A DNA stretch of 64,000 bases, from positions 32,232,001 through 32,296,000 of the forward strand of contig NC_079882.1 in assembly GCF_029227915.1 (NCBI RefSeq), in the 5' to 3' direction. This DNA is from Hydractinia symbiolongicarpus (Eukaryota > Cnidaria > Hydrozoa > Anthoathecata > Hydractiniidae). The notes beneath the pieces are model-generated. The model saw only the letters and a program-made list of their open reading frames with translations. It did no database searches and had not been told where the DNA came from. The position numbers and the translations under genes were made by a program. Position 1 is the first letter of the stretch; the number at the start of each line of letters is the position of its first letter. Positions 12,820 to 25,123 of the stretch are shown here, one piece after another.

Positions 12820-13767
12820 TCGTTCCGGAAATGAGTTTACTCCCTGGGTACTTTCTTTGTATACTTTTGACTATACGGGCTGAGTCCGGGATTTATGGGA
12901 AGTCGCGGGTTTTCGTTTGCCGGCGATTAAACTTCTTTTATTCAGCGTCTCATCAAAAATGAAAAGATTTTTGAAAACTACAAGTCTCATGCGTTTTAGT
13001 GTTGAAAAAATAAATTAAAAAATCGTTCTGGAAATGAGTTTACTCACAGGGTACTTTCTTTGTATACATTCGACTATACGGGCCAAGCCCGGGATTTACG
13101 GGAAATCGCGTGTTTTCGTTTGCCGGCGATTAAACAACTTTCATTAAGCGTCTCATCACAAATGAAAACATTTCTGAAAGCTACAAGTCTCATGCGTTTT
13201 AGTGGTGAAAATTATTTTATTATATCGTTTGGGAAATGAGTTTACTCACAGGGTACTTTCTTTGTATACATTCGACTATACGGACCAAGCCCGGGATTTA
13301 CGGGAAATCGCGTGTTTTCGTTTGCCGGCGATTAAACAACTTTCATTAAGCGTCTCATCAAAAATGAAAACATTTCTGAAAACTACAAGTCTCATGCGTT
13401 TTAGTGGTGAAAATTAATTTAAAATATCGTTTGGGAAATGAGTTTACTCCCTGGGTATTTTCTTAGTATACTTTTGACTATACGGGCCGAGTCCGGGATT
13501 TACGGGAAGACGCGGGTTTTCGTTTGCCGGCAATTAAACTTCTTTTATTCAGCGTCTCATCAAAAATGAAAACATTTTTAAAAACTACAAGTCTCATGCG
13601 TTTTAGTGGTGAAAAAAAATTTAAAAAATCGTTCGGGAAATGAGTTTACTCCCTGGGTACTTTCTTTGTATACTTTTGACTATACGGGCCGAGTCCGGGA
13701 TTTACGGGAAATCGCAGGTTTTCGTTTGCCGGCGATTAAACTTCTTTTATTCAGCGTCTCATCAAAA
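12820..13767 (+). repeat. Internal 1,417-bp-offset copy of the 11.4-12.35 kb segment
   Basis: This repeats the GGCTGAG + TTTATGGG, AAAAGATTTTTG, GTGTTGAAAAAATAAATT, TCACAAATG and TTTTCTTAGTATAC markers in the same order as 11.4-12.35 kb. It keeps private changes such as GAAAGCTACAAG near 13177. This monomer run is thus present three times between 11.4 and 16.4 kb. Confidence 0.82.
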
Positions 13768-14416
13768 ATGAAAATATTTTTAAATACTACAAGTCTCATG
13801 GGCTTTAGTGGTGAAATAATAATTTAAAAAATCGTTTGGGAAATGAGTTTACACCCTGGGTACTTTCTTTGTATACTTTTGACTATACGGGCCGAGTCCG
13901 GGATTTACGGGAAATCGCAGGTTTTCGTTTGCCGGCGATTAAACTTCTTTTATTCAGCGTCTCATCAAAAATGAAAACATTTTTGAAAACTACAAGTCTC
14001 ATGCGTTTTAGTGGTGAAAAAATAATTTAAAAAATCGTTCGGGAAGTGAGTTTACTCCCTGGGTACTTTCTTTGTATACGTTTGACTATGCGGGCCGAGT
14101 CCAGGGTTTACGGGAAATGGCGGTTTTTGGTTTGCCGGCGATTAAAATTCTTTTATTCAGCGTCTCATCAAAAATGAAAACATTTTTGAAAACTACAAGT
14201 CTCAAGCGTTTTAGTGGTGAAAAGATAATTTAAAAAATCGTTTTGGAAATGAGTTTACGCACAGGGTACTTTCTCTGTATACTTTTGACTATACGGGCCA
14301 AGCCCGGGATTTACGGGAAGACGCGGGTTTTCGTTTGCCGGAAATTAAGCAACTTTCATTAAGCGTCTCATCAAAAATGAAAACATTTCTGAAAACTACA
14401 AGTCTCATGCGTCTTA
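13606..14416 (+). repeat. 4-monomer higher-order unit (811 bp), early copy
   Basis: This is one four-monomer unit: a GAAAAAAAATTT-start B/C-type monomer, a CACCCTGGG monomer, m3 (GTGAG, ACTATGCGGG) and m4 (CTCTGTATAC, GAAGACGCGGG). The same order returns from 16240 onward. A shortened or recombined copy lies at 14417-15024, where m3 is fused to a GATTAAGCAAC monomer (near 14910-14955). Confidence 0.82.
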
Positions 14417-14920
14417 GTGGTGAAAAAAAATTTAAAAAATCGTTCAGGAAATGAGTTTACTCCCTGGGTACTTTCTTTGTATACTTTTGACTATACGGGC
14501 CGAGTCCGGGATTTACGGGAAATCGCAGGTTTTCGTTTGGCGGCGATTAAACTTCTTTTATTCAACGTCTCATCAAAAATGAAAATATTTTTAAATACTA
14601 CAAGTCTCATGGGCTTTAGTGGTGAAATAATAATTTAAAAAATCGTTCGGGAAATGAGTTTACACCCTGGGTACTTTCTTTGTATACTTTTGACTATACG
14701 GGCCGAGTCCGGGATTTACGGGAAATCGCAGGTTTTCGTTTGCCGGCGATTAAACTTCTTTTATTCAGCGTCTCATCAAAAATGAAAACATTTTTGAAAA
14801 CTACAAGTCTCATGCGTTTTAGTGGTGAAAAAATAATTTAAAAAATCGTTCGGGAAGTGAGTTTACTCCCTGGGTACTTTCTTTGTATACTTTTGACTAT
14901 GCGGGCCGAGTCCAGGGTTT

Positions 14921-16401
14921 ACGGGAAATCGCGGGTTTTCGTTTGCCGGCGATTAAGCAACTTTCATTAAGCGTCTCATCAAAAATGAAAACATTTCTGA
15001 AAACTACAAGTCTCATGCGTTTTAGTGGTGAAAATTAATTTAAAAAATCGTTCGGGAAATGAGTTTACTCCCTGGGTACTTTCTTTGTATACTTTTGACT
15101 ATACGGGCCGAGTCGGGGATTTACAGGAAGTCGCGGGTTTTCGTTTGCCGGCAATTAAACTTCTTTTATTCAGCGTCTCCTCAAAAATGAAAACATTTTT
15201 AAAAACAACAAGTCTGATGGGCTTTAGTGGTGAAATAATAATTTAAAAAATCGTTCGGGAAATGAGTTTACACCCCGGGTACTTTCTTTGTATACTTTTG
15301 ACTATACGGGCCGAGTCCGGGATTTACGGGAAATCGCAGGTTTTCGTTTGCCGGCGATTAAACTTCTTTTATTCAGCGTCTCATCAAAAATGAAAACATT
15401 TTTAAAAACTACAAGTCTCATGCGTTTTAGTGGTGAAAAAATAATTTAAAACATCGTTCGGGAAATGAGTTTACTCCCTGGGTACTTTCTTTGTATACTT
15501 TTGACTATACGGGCTGAGTCCGGGATTTATGGGAAGTCGCGGGTTTTCGTTTGCCGGCGATTAAACTTCTTTTATTCAGCGTCTCATCAAAAATGAAAAG
15601 ATTTTTGAAAACTACAAGTCTCATGCGTTTTAGTGTTGAAAAAATAAATTAAAAAATCGTTCTGGAAATGAGTTTACTCACAGGGTACTTTCTTTGTATA
15701 CATTCGACTATACGGGCCAAGCCCGGGATTTACGGGAAATGGCGTGTTTTCGTTTGCCGGCGATTAAACAACTTTCATTAAGCGTCTCATCACAAATGAA
15801 AACATTTCTGAAAACTACAAGTCTCATGCGTTTTAGTGGTGAAAATTAATTTATAATATCGTTTGGGAAATGAGTTTACTCACAGGGTACTTTCTTTGTA
15901 TACATTCGACTATACGGGCCAAGCCCGGGATTTACGGGAAATCGCGTGTTTTCGTTTGCCGGCGATTAAACAACTTTCATTAAGCGTCTCATCAAAAATG
16001 AAAACATTTCTGAAAACTACAAGTCTCATGCGTTTTAGTGGTTAAAATTAATTTAAAATATCGTTTGGGAAATGAGTTTACTCCCTGGGTATTTTCTTAG
16101 TATACTTTTGACTATACGGGCCGAGTCCGGGATTTACGGGAAGACGCGGGTTTTCGTTTGCCGGCAATTAAACTTCTTTTATTCAGCGTCTCATCAAAAA
16201 TGAAAACATTTTTAAAAACTACAAGTCTCATGCGTTTTAGTGGTGAAAAAAAATTTAAAAAATCGTTCGGGAAATGAGTTTACTCCCTGGGTACTTTCTT
16301 TGTATACTTTTGACTATACGGGCCGAGTCCGGGATTTACGGGGAATCGCAGGTTTTCGTTTGCCGGCGATTAAACTTCTTTTATTCAGCGTCTTATCAAA
16401 A
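14921..16401 (+). repeat. Seven-monomer segment, copy 2 (offset 4,051 bp)
   Basis: This is the downstream copy of about 10870-12350 with the same ordered variants. Differences are few, for example GTGGTTAAAATT near 16040 against GTGGTGAAAATT near 11989, and AAGTCTGATGGG near 15210. Its left border lies inside an m3-like monomer (near 14900-14930), a visible exchange junction. Confidence 0.85.
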
Positions 16402-16683
16402 ATGAAAATATTTTTAAATACTACAAGTCTCATGGGCTTTAGTGGTGAAATAATAATTTAAAAAATCGTTCGGGAAATGAGTTTACACCCTGGGTACTTT
16501 CTTTGTATACTTTTGACTATACGGGCCGAGTCCGGGATTTACGGGAAATCGCAGGTTTTCGTTTGCCGGCGATTAAACTTCTTTTATTCAGTGTCTCATC
16601 AAAAATGAAAACATTTTTGAAAACTACAAGTCTCATGCGTTTTAGTGGTGAAAAAATAATTTAAAAAATCGTTCGGGAAGTGA

Positions 16684-16886
16684 GTTTACTCCCTGGGTAC
16701 TTTCTTTGTATACGTTTGACTATGCGGGCCGAGTCCAGGGTTTACGGGAAATGGCGGTTTTTGGTTTGCCGGCGATTAAAATTCTTTTATTCAGCGTCTC
16801 ATCAAAAATGAAAACATTTTTGAAAACTACAAGTCTCAAGCGTTTTAGTGGTGAAAAGATAATTTAAAAAATCGTTTTGGAAATGA
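16684..16886 (+). repeat. Monomer variant m3 (ACTATGCGGG, GTGAG start)
   Basis: This is a diagnostic variant in the 12-29 kb region. It has GGGAAGTGAG in place of GGGAAATGAG, ACTATGCGGG in place of ACTATACGGG, CCAGGGTTTACGGG, GAAATGGCGG, and a CAAGCG tail in place of CATGCG. It occupies one fixed slot in each 4- or 5-monomer unit. Copies are seen near 12430, 14050, 16684, 17495, 18510, 19520, 20333, 21345, 22868, 23986, 26523, 27641 and 28759. Its regular recurrence is the clearest single marker of higher-order periodicity here. Confidence 0.88.
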
Positions 16887-17088
16887 GTTTACTCACAGGG
16901 TACTTTCTCTGTATACTTTTGACTATACGGGCCAAGCCCGGGATTTACGGGAAGACGCGGGTTTTCGTTTGCCGGAAATTAAGCAACTTTCATTAAGCGT
17001 CTCATCAAAAATGAAAACATTTCTGAAAACTACAAGTCTCATGCGTCTTAGTGGTGAAAAAAAATTTAAAAAATCGTTCAGGAAATGA
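16887..17088 (+). repeat. Monomer variant m4 (CTTTCTCTGTATAC, GAAGACGCGGG)
   Basis: This variant follows m3 in the 4-/5-monomer units. It has CTTTCTCTGTATAC, CCAAGCCCGGG with TTTTGACTATACGGG (a mosaic of A- and B-type sites), GAAGACGCGGG and CCGGAAATTAAGC. Copies continue at regular steps to about 20.7 kb. A version with ACGTGCCAAGCC (near 17737, 18750 and 20575) marks a subset of units. Confidence 0.85.
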
Positions 17089-18101
17089 GTTTACTCCCTG
17101 GGTACTTTCTTTGTATACTTTTGACTATACGGGCCGAGTCCGGGATTTACGGGAAATCGCAGGTTTTCGTTTGCCGGCGATTAAACTTCTTTTATTCAGC
17201 GTCTCATCAAAAATGAAAATATTTTTAAATACTACAAGTCTCATGGGCTTTAGTGGTGAAATAATAATTTAAAAAATCGTTCGGGAAATGAGTTTACACC
17301 CTGGGTACTTTCTTTGTATACTTTTGACTATACGGGCCGAGTCCGGGATTTACGGGAAATCGCAGGTTTTCGTTTGCCGGCGATTAAACTTCTTTTATTC
17401 AGCGTCTCATCAAAAATGAAAACATTTTTGAAAACTACAAGTCTCATGCGTTTTAGTGGTGAAAAAATAATTTAAAAAATCGTTCGGGAAGTGAGTTTAC
17501 TCCCTGGGTACTTTCTTTGTATACTTTTGACTATGCGGGCCGAGTCCAGGGTTTACGGGAAATGGCGGTTTTTGGTTTGCCGGCGATTAAAATTCTTTTA
17601 TTCAGCGTCTCATCAAAAATGAAAACATTTTTGAAAACTACAAGTCTCAAGCGTTTTAGTGGTGAAAAGATAATTTAAAAAATCGTTTTGGAAATGAGTT
17701 TACTCACAGGGTACTTTCTCTGTATACTTTTGACTATACGTGCCAAGCCCGGGATTTACGGGAAGACGCGGGTTTTCGTTTGCCGGAAATTAAACTTCTT
17801 TTATTCAGCGTCTCATCAAAAATGAAAACATTTTTAAAAACTACAAGTCTCATGCGTTTTAGTGGTAAAAAAAAATTTAAAAAATCGTTCGGGAAATGAG
17901 TTTACTCCCTGGGTACTTTCTTTGTATACTTTTGACTATACGGGCCGAGTCCGGGATTTACGGGAAGTCGCGGGTTTTCGTTTGCCGGCGATTAAACTTC
18001 TTTTATTCAGCGTCTCATCAAAAATGAAAATATTTTTAAATACTACAAGTCTCATGGGTTTAGTTGTGAAATAATAATTTAAAAAATCGTTCGGGAAATG
18101 A

Positions 18102-18304
18102 GTTTACACCCTGGGTACTTTCTTTGTATACTTTTGACTATACGGGCCGAGTCCGGGATTTACGGGAAATCGCAGGTTTTCGTTTGCCGGAGATTAAACT
18201 TCTTTTATTCAGCGTCTCATCAAAAATGAAAATATTTTTAAATACTACAAGTCTCATGGGCTTTAGTGGTGAAATAATAATTTAAAAAATCGTTCGGGAA
18301 ATGA
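18102..18304 (+). repeat. Reference monomer, subtype C (CACCCTGGG / GCAGG / AAATAC tail)
   Basis: This is a 203-bp representative of the third main subtype. It has CACCCTGGG after the anchor, CCGAGTCCGGG, GAAATCGCAGG (the fourth GGG run reduced to GG), AAAATATTTTTAAATAC in place of AAAACATTTTTGAAAAC, then CATGGGCTTTAGTGG and GAAATAATAA. In this subtype the long AT inverted repeat is weakened by the CAT-to-TAT and TGA-to-TAA changes. A sister variant has CGACTCGGG, which is one base shorter. That variant is the one found beside the truncated monomers at 22-29.6 kb. Confidence 0.88.
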
Positions 18305-21300
18305 GTTTACACCCTGGGTACTTTCTTTGTATACTTTTGACTATACGGGCCGAGTCCGGGATTTACGGGAAATCGCAGGTTTTCGTTTGCCGGCGATTAA
18401 ACTTCTTTTATTCAGCGTCTCATCAAAAATGAAAACATTTTTGAAAACTACAAGTCTCATGCGTTTTAGTGGTGAAAAAATAATTTAAAAAATCGTTCGG
18501 GAAGTGAGTTTACTCCCTGGGTACTTTCTTTGTATACTTTTGACTATGCGGGCCGAGTCCAGGGTTTACGGGAAATGGCGGTTTTTGGTTTGCCGGCGAT
18601 TAAAATTCTTTTATTCAGCGTCTCATCAAAAATGAAAACATTTTTGAAAACTACAAGTCTCAAGCGTTTTAGTGGTGAAAAGATAATTTAAAAAATCGTT
18701 TTGGAAATAAGTTTACTCACAGGGTACTTTCTCTGTATACTTTTGACTATACGTGCCAAGCCCGGGATTTACGGGAAGACGCGGGTTTTCGTTTGCCGGA
18801 AATTAAACTTCTTTTATTCAGCGTCTCATCAAAAATGAAAACATTTTTAAAAACTACAAGTCTCATGCGTTTTAGTGGTAAAAAAAAATTTAAAAAATCG
18901 TTCGGGAAATGAGTTTACTCCCTGGGTACTTTCTTTGTATACTTTTGACTATACGGGCCGAGTCCGGGATTTACGGGAAGTCGCGGGTTTTCGTTTGCCG
19001 GCGATTAAACTTCTTTTATTCAGCGTCTCATCAAAAATGAAAATATTTTTAAATACTACAAGTCTCATGGGTTTAGTTGTGAAATAATAATTTAAAAAAT
19101 CGTTCGGGAAATGAGTTTACACCCTGGGTACTTTCTTTGTATACTTTTGACTATACGGGCCGAGTCCGGGATTTACGGGAAATCGCAGGTTTTCGTTTGC
19201 CGGCGATTAAACTTCTTTTATTCAGCGTCTCATCAAAAATGAAAATATTTTTAAATACTACAAGTCTCATGGGCTTTAGTGGTGAAATAATAATTTAAAA
19301 AATCGTTCGGGAAATGAGTTTACACCCTGGGTACTTTCTTTGTATACTTTTGACTATACGGGGCGAGTCCGGGATTTACGGGAAATTGCAGGTTTTCGTT
19401 TGCCGGCGATTAAACTTCTTTTATTCAGCGTCTCATCAAAAATAAAAACATTTTTGAAAACTACAAGTCTCATGCGTTTTAGTGGTGAAAAAATAATTTA
19501 AAAAATCGTTCGGGAAGTGAGTTTACTCCCTGGGTACTTTCTTTGTATACTTTTGACTATGCGGGCCGAGTCCAGGGTTTACGGAAAATGGCGGTTTTTG
19601 GTTTGCCGGCGATTAAAATTCTTTTATTCAGCGTCTCATCAAAAATGAAAACATTTTTGAAAACTACAAGTCTCAAGCGTTTTAGTGTTGAAAAGATAAT
19701 TTAAAAAATCGTTTTGGAAATGAGTTTACTCACAGGGTACTTTCTCTGTATACTTTTGACTATACGGGCCAAGCCCGGGATTTACGGGAAGACGCGGGTT
19801 TTCGTTTGCCGGAAATTAAGCAACTTTCATTAAGCGTCTCATCAAAAATGAAAACATTTCTGAAAAATACAAGTCTCATGCGTTTTAGTGGTGAAAAAAA
19901 ATTTAAAAAATCGTTCGGGAAATGAGTTTACTCCCTGGGTACTTTCTTTGTATACTTTTGACTATACGGGCCGAGTCCGGGATTTACGGGAAATCGCAGG
20001 TTTTCGTTTGCCGGCGATTAAACTTCTTTTATTCAGCGTCTCATCAAAAATGAAAATATTTTTAAATACTACAAGTCTCATGGGCTTTAGTGGTGAAATA
20101 ATAATTTAAAAAATCGTTCGGGAAATGAGTTTACACCCTGGGTACTTTCTTTGTATACTTTTGACTATACGGGCCGAGTCCGGGATTTACGGGAAATCGC
20201 AGGTTTTCGTTTGCCGGCGATTAAACTTCTTTTATTCAGCGTCTCATCAAAAATGAAAACATTTTTGAAAACTACAAGTCTCATGCGTTTTAGTGGTGAA
20301 AAAATAATTTAAAAAATCGTTCGGGAAGTGAGTTTACTCCCTGGGTACTTTCTTTGTATACTTTTGACTATGCGGGCCGAGTCCAGGGTTTACGGGAAAT
20401 GGCGGTTTTTGGTTTGCCGGCGATTAAAATTCTTTTATTCAGCGTCTCATCAAAAATGAAAACATTTTTGAAAACTACAAGTCTCAAGCGTTTTAGTGGT
20501 GAAAAGATAATTTAAAAAATCGTTTTGGAAATGAGTTTACTCACAGGGTACTTTCTCTGTATACTTTTGACTATACGTGCCAAGCCCGGGATTTACGGGA
20601 AGACGCGGGTATTCGTTTGCCGGAAATTAAACTTCTTTTATTCAGCGTCTCATCAAAAATGAAAACATTTTTAAAAACTACAAGTCTCATGCGTTTTAGT
20701 GGTAAAAAAAAATTTAAAAAATCGTTCGGGAAATGAGTTTACTCCCTGGGTACTTTCTTTGTATACTTTTGACTATACGGGCCGAGTCCGGGATTTACGG
20801 GAAGTCGCGGGTTTTCGTTTGCCGGCGATTAAACTTCTTTTATTCAGCGTCTCATCAAAAATGAAAATATTTTTAAATACTACAAGTCTCATGGGTTTAG
20901 TTGTGAAATAATAATTTAAAAAATCGTTCGGGAAATGAGTTTACACCCTGGGTACTTTCTTTGTATACTTTTGACTATACGGGCCGAGTCCGGGATTTAC
21001 GGGAAATCGCAGGTTTTCGTTTGCCGGCGATTAAACTTCTTTTATTCAGCGTCTCATCAAAAATGATAATATCTTTAAATACTACAAGTCTCATGGGCTT
21101 TAGTGGTGAAATAATAATTTAAAAAATCGTTCGGGAAATGAGTTTACACCCTGGGTACTTTCTTTGTATACTTTTGACTATACGGGGCGAGTCCGGGATT
21201 TACGGGAAATTGCAGGTTTTCGTTTGCCGGCGATTAAACTTCTTTTATTCAGCGTCTCATCAAAAATGAAAACATTTTTGAAAACTACAAGTCTCATGCG

Positions 21301-21366
21301 TTTTAGTGGTGAAAAAATAATTTAAAAAATCGTTCGGGAAGTGAGTTTACTCCCTGGGTACTTTCT

Positions 21367-22888
21367 TTGTATACTTTTGACTATGCGGGCCGAGTCCAGG
21401 GTTTACGGGAAATGGCGGTTTTTCGTTTGCCGGCGATTAAACTTCTTTTATTCAGCGTCTCATCAAAAATGAAAACATTTTTGAAAACTACAAGTCTCAA
21501 GCGTTTTAGTGGTGAAAAGATAATTCAAAAAATCGTTTTGGAAATGAGTTTACTCACAGGGTACTTTCTTTGTATACATTCGACTATACGGGCCAAGCCC
21601 GGGATTTACGGGAAATCGCGGGTTTTCGTTTGCCGGCGATTAAACCACTTTTATTAGGCGTCTCATCAAAAATGAAAACATTTCTGAAAACTACAAGTCT
21701 CATGCGTTTTAGTGGTGTAAAAATAATTTAAAAATTCGTTCAGGAAATGAATTTACTCACAGGGTACTTTCTTTGTGTACATTCGACTATACGGGCCAAG
21801 CCCGGGAATTACGGGAAGTCGCGGGTTTTCGTTTGCCGGCGATTAAACAACTTTTATTAAGCGTCTCATCAAAAAAGAAAACATTTCTGAAAAGTACAAG
21901 TCTCATGCGTTTTAGTGGTGAAAATTAATTTAAAAAATCGTTCGGGAAATGAGTTTACACCCTGGGTACTTTCTTTGTATACTTTTGACTATACGGGCCG
22001 ACTCGGGATTTACGGGAAATCGCAGGTTTTCGTTTGCCGGCGATTAAACTTCTTTTATTCAGCGTCTCATCAAAAATGAAAATATACTTTTGACTATACG
22101 GGCCGACTCGGGATTTACGGGAAATCGCAGGTTTTCGTTTGCCGGCGATTAAACTTCTTTTATTCAGCGTCTCATCAAAAATGAAAACATTTTTAAAAAC
22201 TACAAGTCTCATGCGTTTTAGTGGTAAAAAAAAATTTAAAAAATCGTTCGGGAAATGAGTTTACTCCCTGGGTACTTTCTTTGTATACTTTTGACTATAC
22301 GGGCCGAGTCCGGGATTTACGGGAAGTCGCGGGTTTTCGTTTGCCGGCGATTAAACTTCTTTTATTCAGCGTCTCATCAAAAATGAAAATATTTTTAAAT
22401 ACTACAAGTCTCATGGGTTTAGTTGTGAAATAATAATTTAAAAAATCGTTCGGGAAATGAGTTTACACCCTGGGTACTTTCTTTGTATACTTTTGACTAT
22501 ACGGGCCGAGTCCGGGATTTACGGGAAATCGCAGGTTTTCGTTTGCCGGCGATTAAACTTCTTTTATTCAGCGTCTCATCAAAAATGATAATATCTTTAA
22601 ATACTACAAGTCTCATGGGCTTTAGTGGTGAAATAATAATTTAAAAAATCGTTCGGGAAATGAGTTTACACCCTGGGTACTTTCTTTGTATACTTTTGAC
22701 TATACGGGGCGAGTCCGGGATTTACGGGAAATTGCAGGTTTTCGTTTGCCGGCGATTAAACTTCTTTTATTCAGCGTCTCATCAAAAATGAAAACATTTT
22801 TGAAAACTACAAGTCTCATGCGTTTTAGTGGTGAAAAAATAATTTAAAAAATCGTTCGGGAAGTGAGTTTACTCCCTGGGTACTTTCT
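21367..22888 (+). repeat. 1,522-bp unit with first truncated monomer
   Basis: Seven monomers plus a 105-bp truncated monomer. It has m3 with CGGTTTTTCG, TCACAGGG monomers with CCACTTTTATTAGGCG, AAATTCGTTCAGGAAATGAATTT and TCAAAAAAGAAAAC, then CGACTCGGG and the truncated copy, then a GGTAAAAAAAAATT monomer. It matches the next unit at an offset of 1,522 bp, with two more full monomers than the later 1,118-bp units. Confidence 0.88.
22083..22187 (+). repeat. Truncated monomer 1 (105 bp)
   Basis: GAAAATAT is joined directly to ACTTTTGAC, removing about 97 bp: the AT-rich tail, the anchor and the start of the next monomer. Both parental ends contain TAT, so the junction has 3 bp of microhomology. 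The GC-rich core, with CGACTCGGG, is kept. The closely spaced cores produce an 85-codon open frame on the minus strand here, which is an artefact. Confidence 0.92.
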
Positions 22889-24006
22889 TTGTATACTTTT
22901 GACTATGCGGGCCGAGTCCAGGGTTTACGGGAAATGGCGGTTTTTCGTTTGCCGGCGATTAAACTTCTTTTATTCAGCGTCTCATCAAAAATGAAAACAT
23001 TTTTGAAAACTACAAGTCTCAAGCGTTTTAGTGGTGAAAAGATAATTCAAAAAATCGTTTTGGAAATGAGTTTACTCACAGGGTACTTTCTTTGTATACA
23101 TTCGACTATACGGGCCAAGCCCGGGATTTACGGGAAATCGCGGGTTTTCGTTTGCCGGCGATTAAACCACTTTTATTAGGCGTCTCATCAAAAATGAAAA
23201 CATTTCTGAAAACTACAAGTCTCATGCGTTTTAGTGGTGTAAAAATAATTTAAAAATTCGTTCAGGAAATGAATTTACTCACAGGGTACTTTCTTTGTGT
23301 ACATTCGACTATACGGGCCAAGCCCGGGAATTACGGGAAGTCGCGGGTTTTCGTTTGCCGGCGATTAAACAACTTTTATTAAGCGTCTCATCAAAAAAGA
23401 AAACATTTCTGAAAAGTACAAGTCTCATGCGTTTTAGTGGTGAAAATTAATTTAAAAAATCGTTCGGGAAATGAGTTTACACCCTGGGTACTTTCTTTGT
23501 ATACTTTTGACTATACGGGCCGACTCGGGATTTACGGGAAATCGCAGGTTTTCGTTTGCCGGCGATTAAACTTCTTTTATTCAGCGTCTCATCAAAAATG
23601 AAAATATACTTTTGACTATACGGGCCGACTCGGGATTTACGGGAAATCGCAGGTTTTCGTTTGCCGGCGATTAAACTTCTTTTATTCAGCGTCTCATCAA
23701 AAATGAAAATATTTTTAAATACTACAAGTCTCATGGGCTTTAGTGGTGAAATAATAATTTAAAAAATCGTTCGGGAAATGAGTTTACACCCTGGGTACTT
23801 TCTTTGTATACTTTTGACTATACGGGGCGAGTCCGGGATTTACGGGAAATTGCAGGTTTTCGTTTGCCGGCGATTAAACTTCTTTTATTCAGCGTCTCAT
23901 CAAAAATGAAAACATTTTTGAAAACTACAAGTCTCATGCGTTTTAGTAGTGAAAAAATAATTTAAAAAATCGTTCGGGAAGTGAGTTTACTCCCTGGGTA
24001 CTTTCT
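22889..24006 (+). repeat. 1,118-bp unit, copy 1
   Basis: Five full monomers plus one 105-bp truncated monomer. The order is m3 / CCACTTTTATTAGGCG / TGAATTTACTCACAGGG with TCAAAAAAGAAAAC / CGACTCGGG + truncated / CACCCTGGG with CGGGGCGAG. The next unit repeats this exactly 1,118 bp downstream. It shares GAAAAGTACAAG (near 23411) with the 1,522-bp unit (near 21889), where later units have GAAAACTACAAG. Confidence 0.9.
23605..23709 (+). repeat. Truncated monomer 2 (105 bp)
   Basis: Identical junction (GAAAATAT to ACTTTTGAC), 1,522 bp after copy 1. It was spread by unit amplification, not by a new deletion. Confidence 0.92.
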
Positions 24007-25123
24007 TTGTATACTTTTGACTATGCGGGCCGAGTCCAGGGTTTACGGGAAATGGCGGTTTTTCGTTTGCCGGCGATTAAACTTCTTTTATTCAGCGTCT
24101 CATCAAAAATGAAAACATTTTTGAAAACTACAAGTCTCAAGCGTTTTAGTGGTGAAAAGATAATTCAAAAAATCGTTTTGGAAATGAGTTTACTCACAGG
24201 GTACTTTCTTTGTATACATTCGACTATACGGGCCAAGCCCGGGATTTACGGGAAATCGCGGGTTTTCGTTTGCCGGCGATTAAACCACTTTTATTAGGCG
24301 TCTCATCAAAAATGAAAACATTTCTGAAAACTACAAGTCTCATGCGTTTTAGTGGTGTAAAAATAATTTAAAAATTCGTTCAGGAAATGAATTTACTCAC
24401 AGGGTACTTTCTTTGTATACATTCGACTATACGGGCTAAGCCCGGGATTTACGGGAAGTCGCGGGTTTTCGTTTGCCGGCGATTAAACAACTTTTATTAA
24501 GCGTCTCATCAAAAAAGAAAACATTTCTGAAAACTACAAGTCTCATGCGTTTTAGTGGTGAAAATTAATTTAAAAAATCGCTCGGGAAATGAGTTTACAC
24601 CCTGGGTACTTTCTTTGTATACTTTTGACTATACGGGCCGACTCGGGATTTACGGGAAATCGCAGGTTTTCGTTTGCCGGCGATTAAACTTCTTTTATTC
24701 AGCGTCTCATCAAAAATGAAAATATACTTTTGACTATACGGGCCGACTCGGGATTTACGGGAAATCGCAGGTTTTCGTTTGCCGGCGATTAAACTTTTTT
24801 TATTCAGCGTCTCATCAAAAATGAAAATATCTTTAAATACTACAAGTCTTATGGGCTTTAGTGGTGAAATAATAATTTAAAAAATCGTTCGTGAAATGAG
24901 TTTACACCCTTGGTACTTTCTTTGTATACTTTTGACTATACGGGCCGACTCGGGATTTACGGGAAATCGCAGGTTTTCGTTTGCCGGCGATTAAACTTCT
25001 TTTATTCAGCGTCTCATCAAAAATGAAAACATTTTTGAAAACTACAAGTCTCATGCGTTTTAGTGTTGAAAAAATAAATTAAAAAATCGTTCTGGAAATG
25101 AGTTTACTCACAGGGTACTTTCT
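24007..25123 (+). repeat. 1,118-bp unit, copy 2
   Basis: Same order as copy 1 up to the truncated monomer (24723-24827). It then switches to AAATATCTTTAAATAC, TTCGTGAAATGAG and ACCCTTGGTAC changes (24830-24915). The whole copy, including these private changes, is repeated 4,773 bp downstream at 28780-29896. Confidence 0.88.
24723..24827 (+). repeat. Truncated monomer 3 (105 bp)
   Basis: Same junction, 1,118 bp after copy 2. A TTTTTTTATTCAG variant near 24795 is shared only with copy 6. Confidence 0.92.

Larger units (their letters stand above)
16240..21366 (+). repeat. Array of 4-monomer (811 bp) and 5-monomer (1,013 bp) units
   Basis: Six successive units start at about 16240, 17051, 17862, 18875, 19888 and 20699, at steps of 811, 811, 1,013, 1,013 and 811 bp. 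The 4-monomer unit is B/C-type, CACCCTGGG, m3, m4. The 5-monomer form carries an extra CACCCTGGG/AAATATTTTTAAATAC monomer. Units starting at 17862, 18875 and 20699 share GGTAAAAAAAAATT, GAAGTCGCGGG and TTTAGTTGTG. Units at 16240, 17051 and 19888 share GAAAAAAAATTT and GAAATCGCAGG. The two unit types are therefore interleaved, not sorted. Confidence 0.9.

Noticed and set aside
22083-22187. A separate small repeat family of 105 bp
   Set aside because: It is an ordinary monomer with an internal deletion of about 97 bp. Both sides match full monomers.
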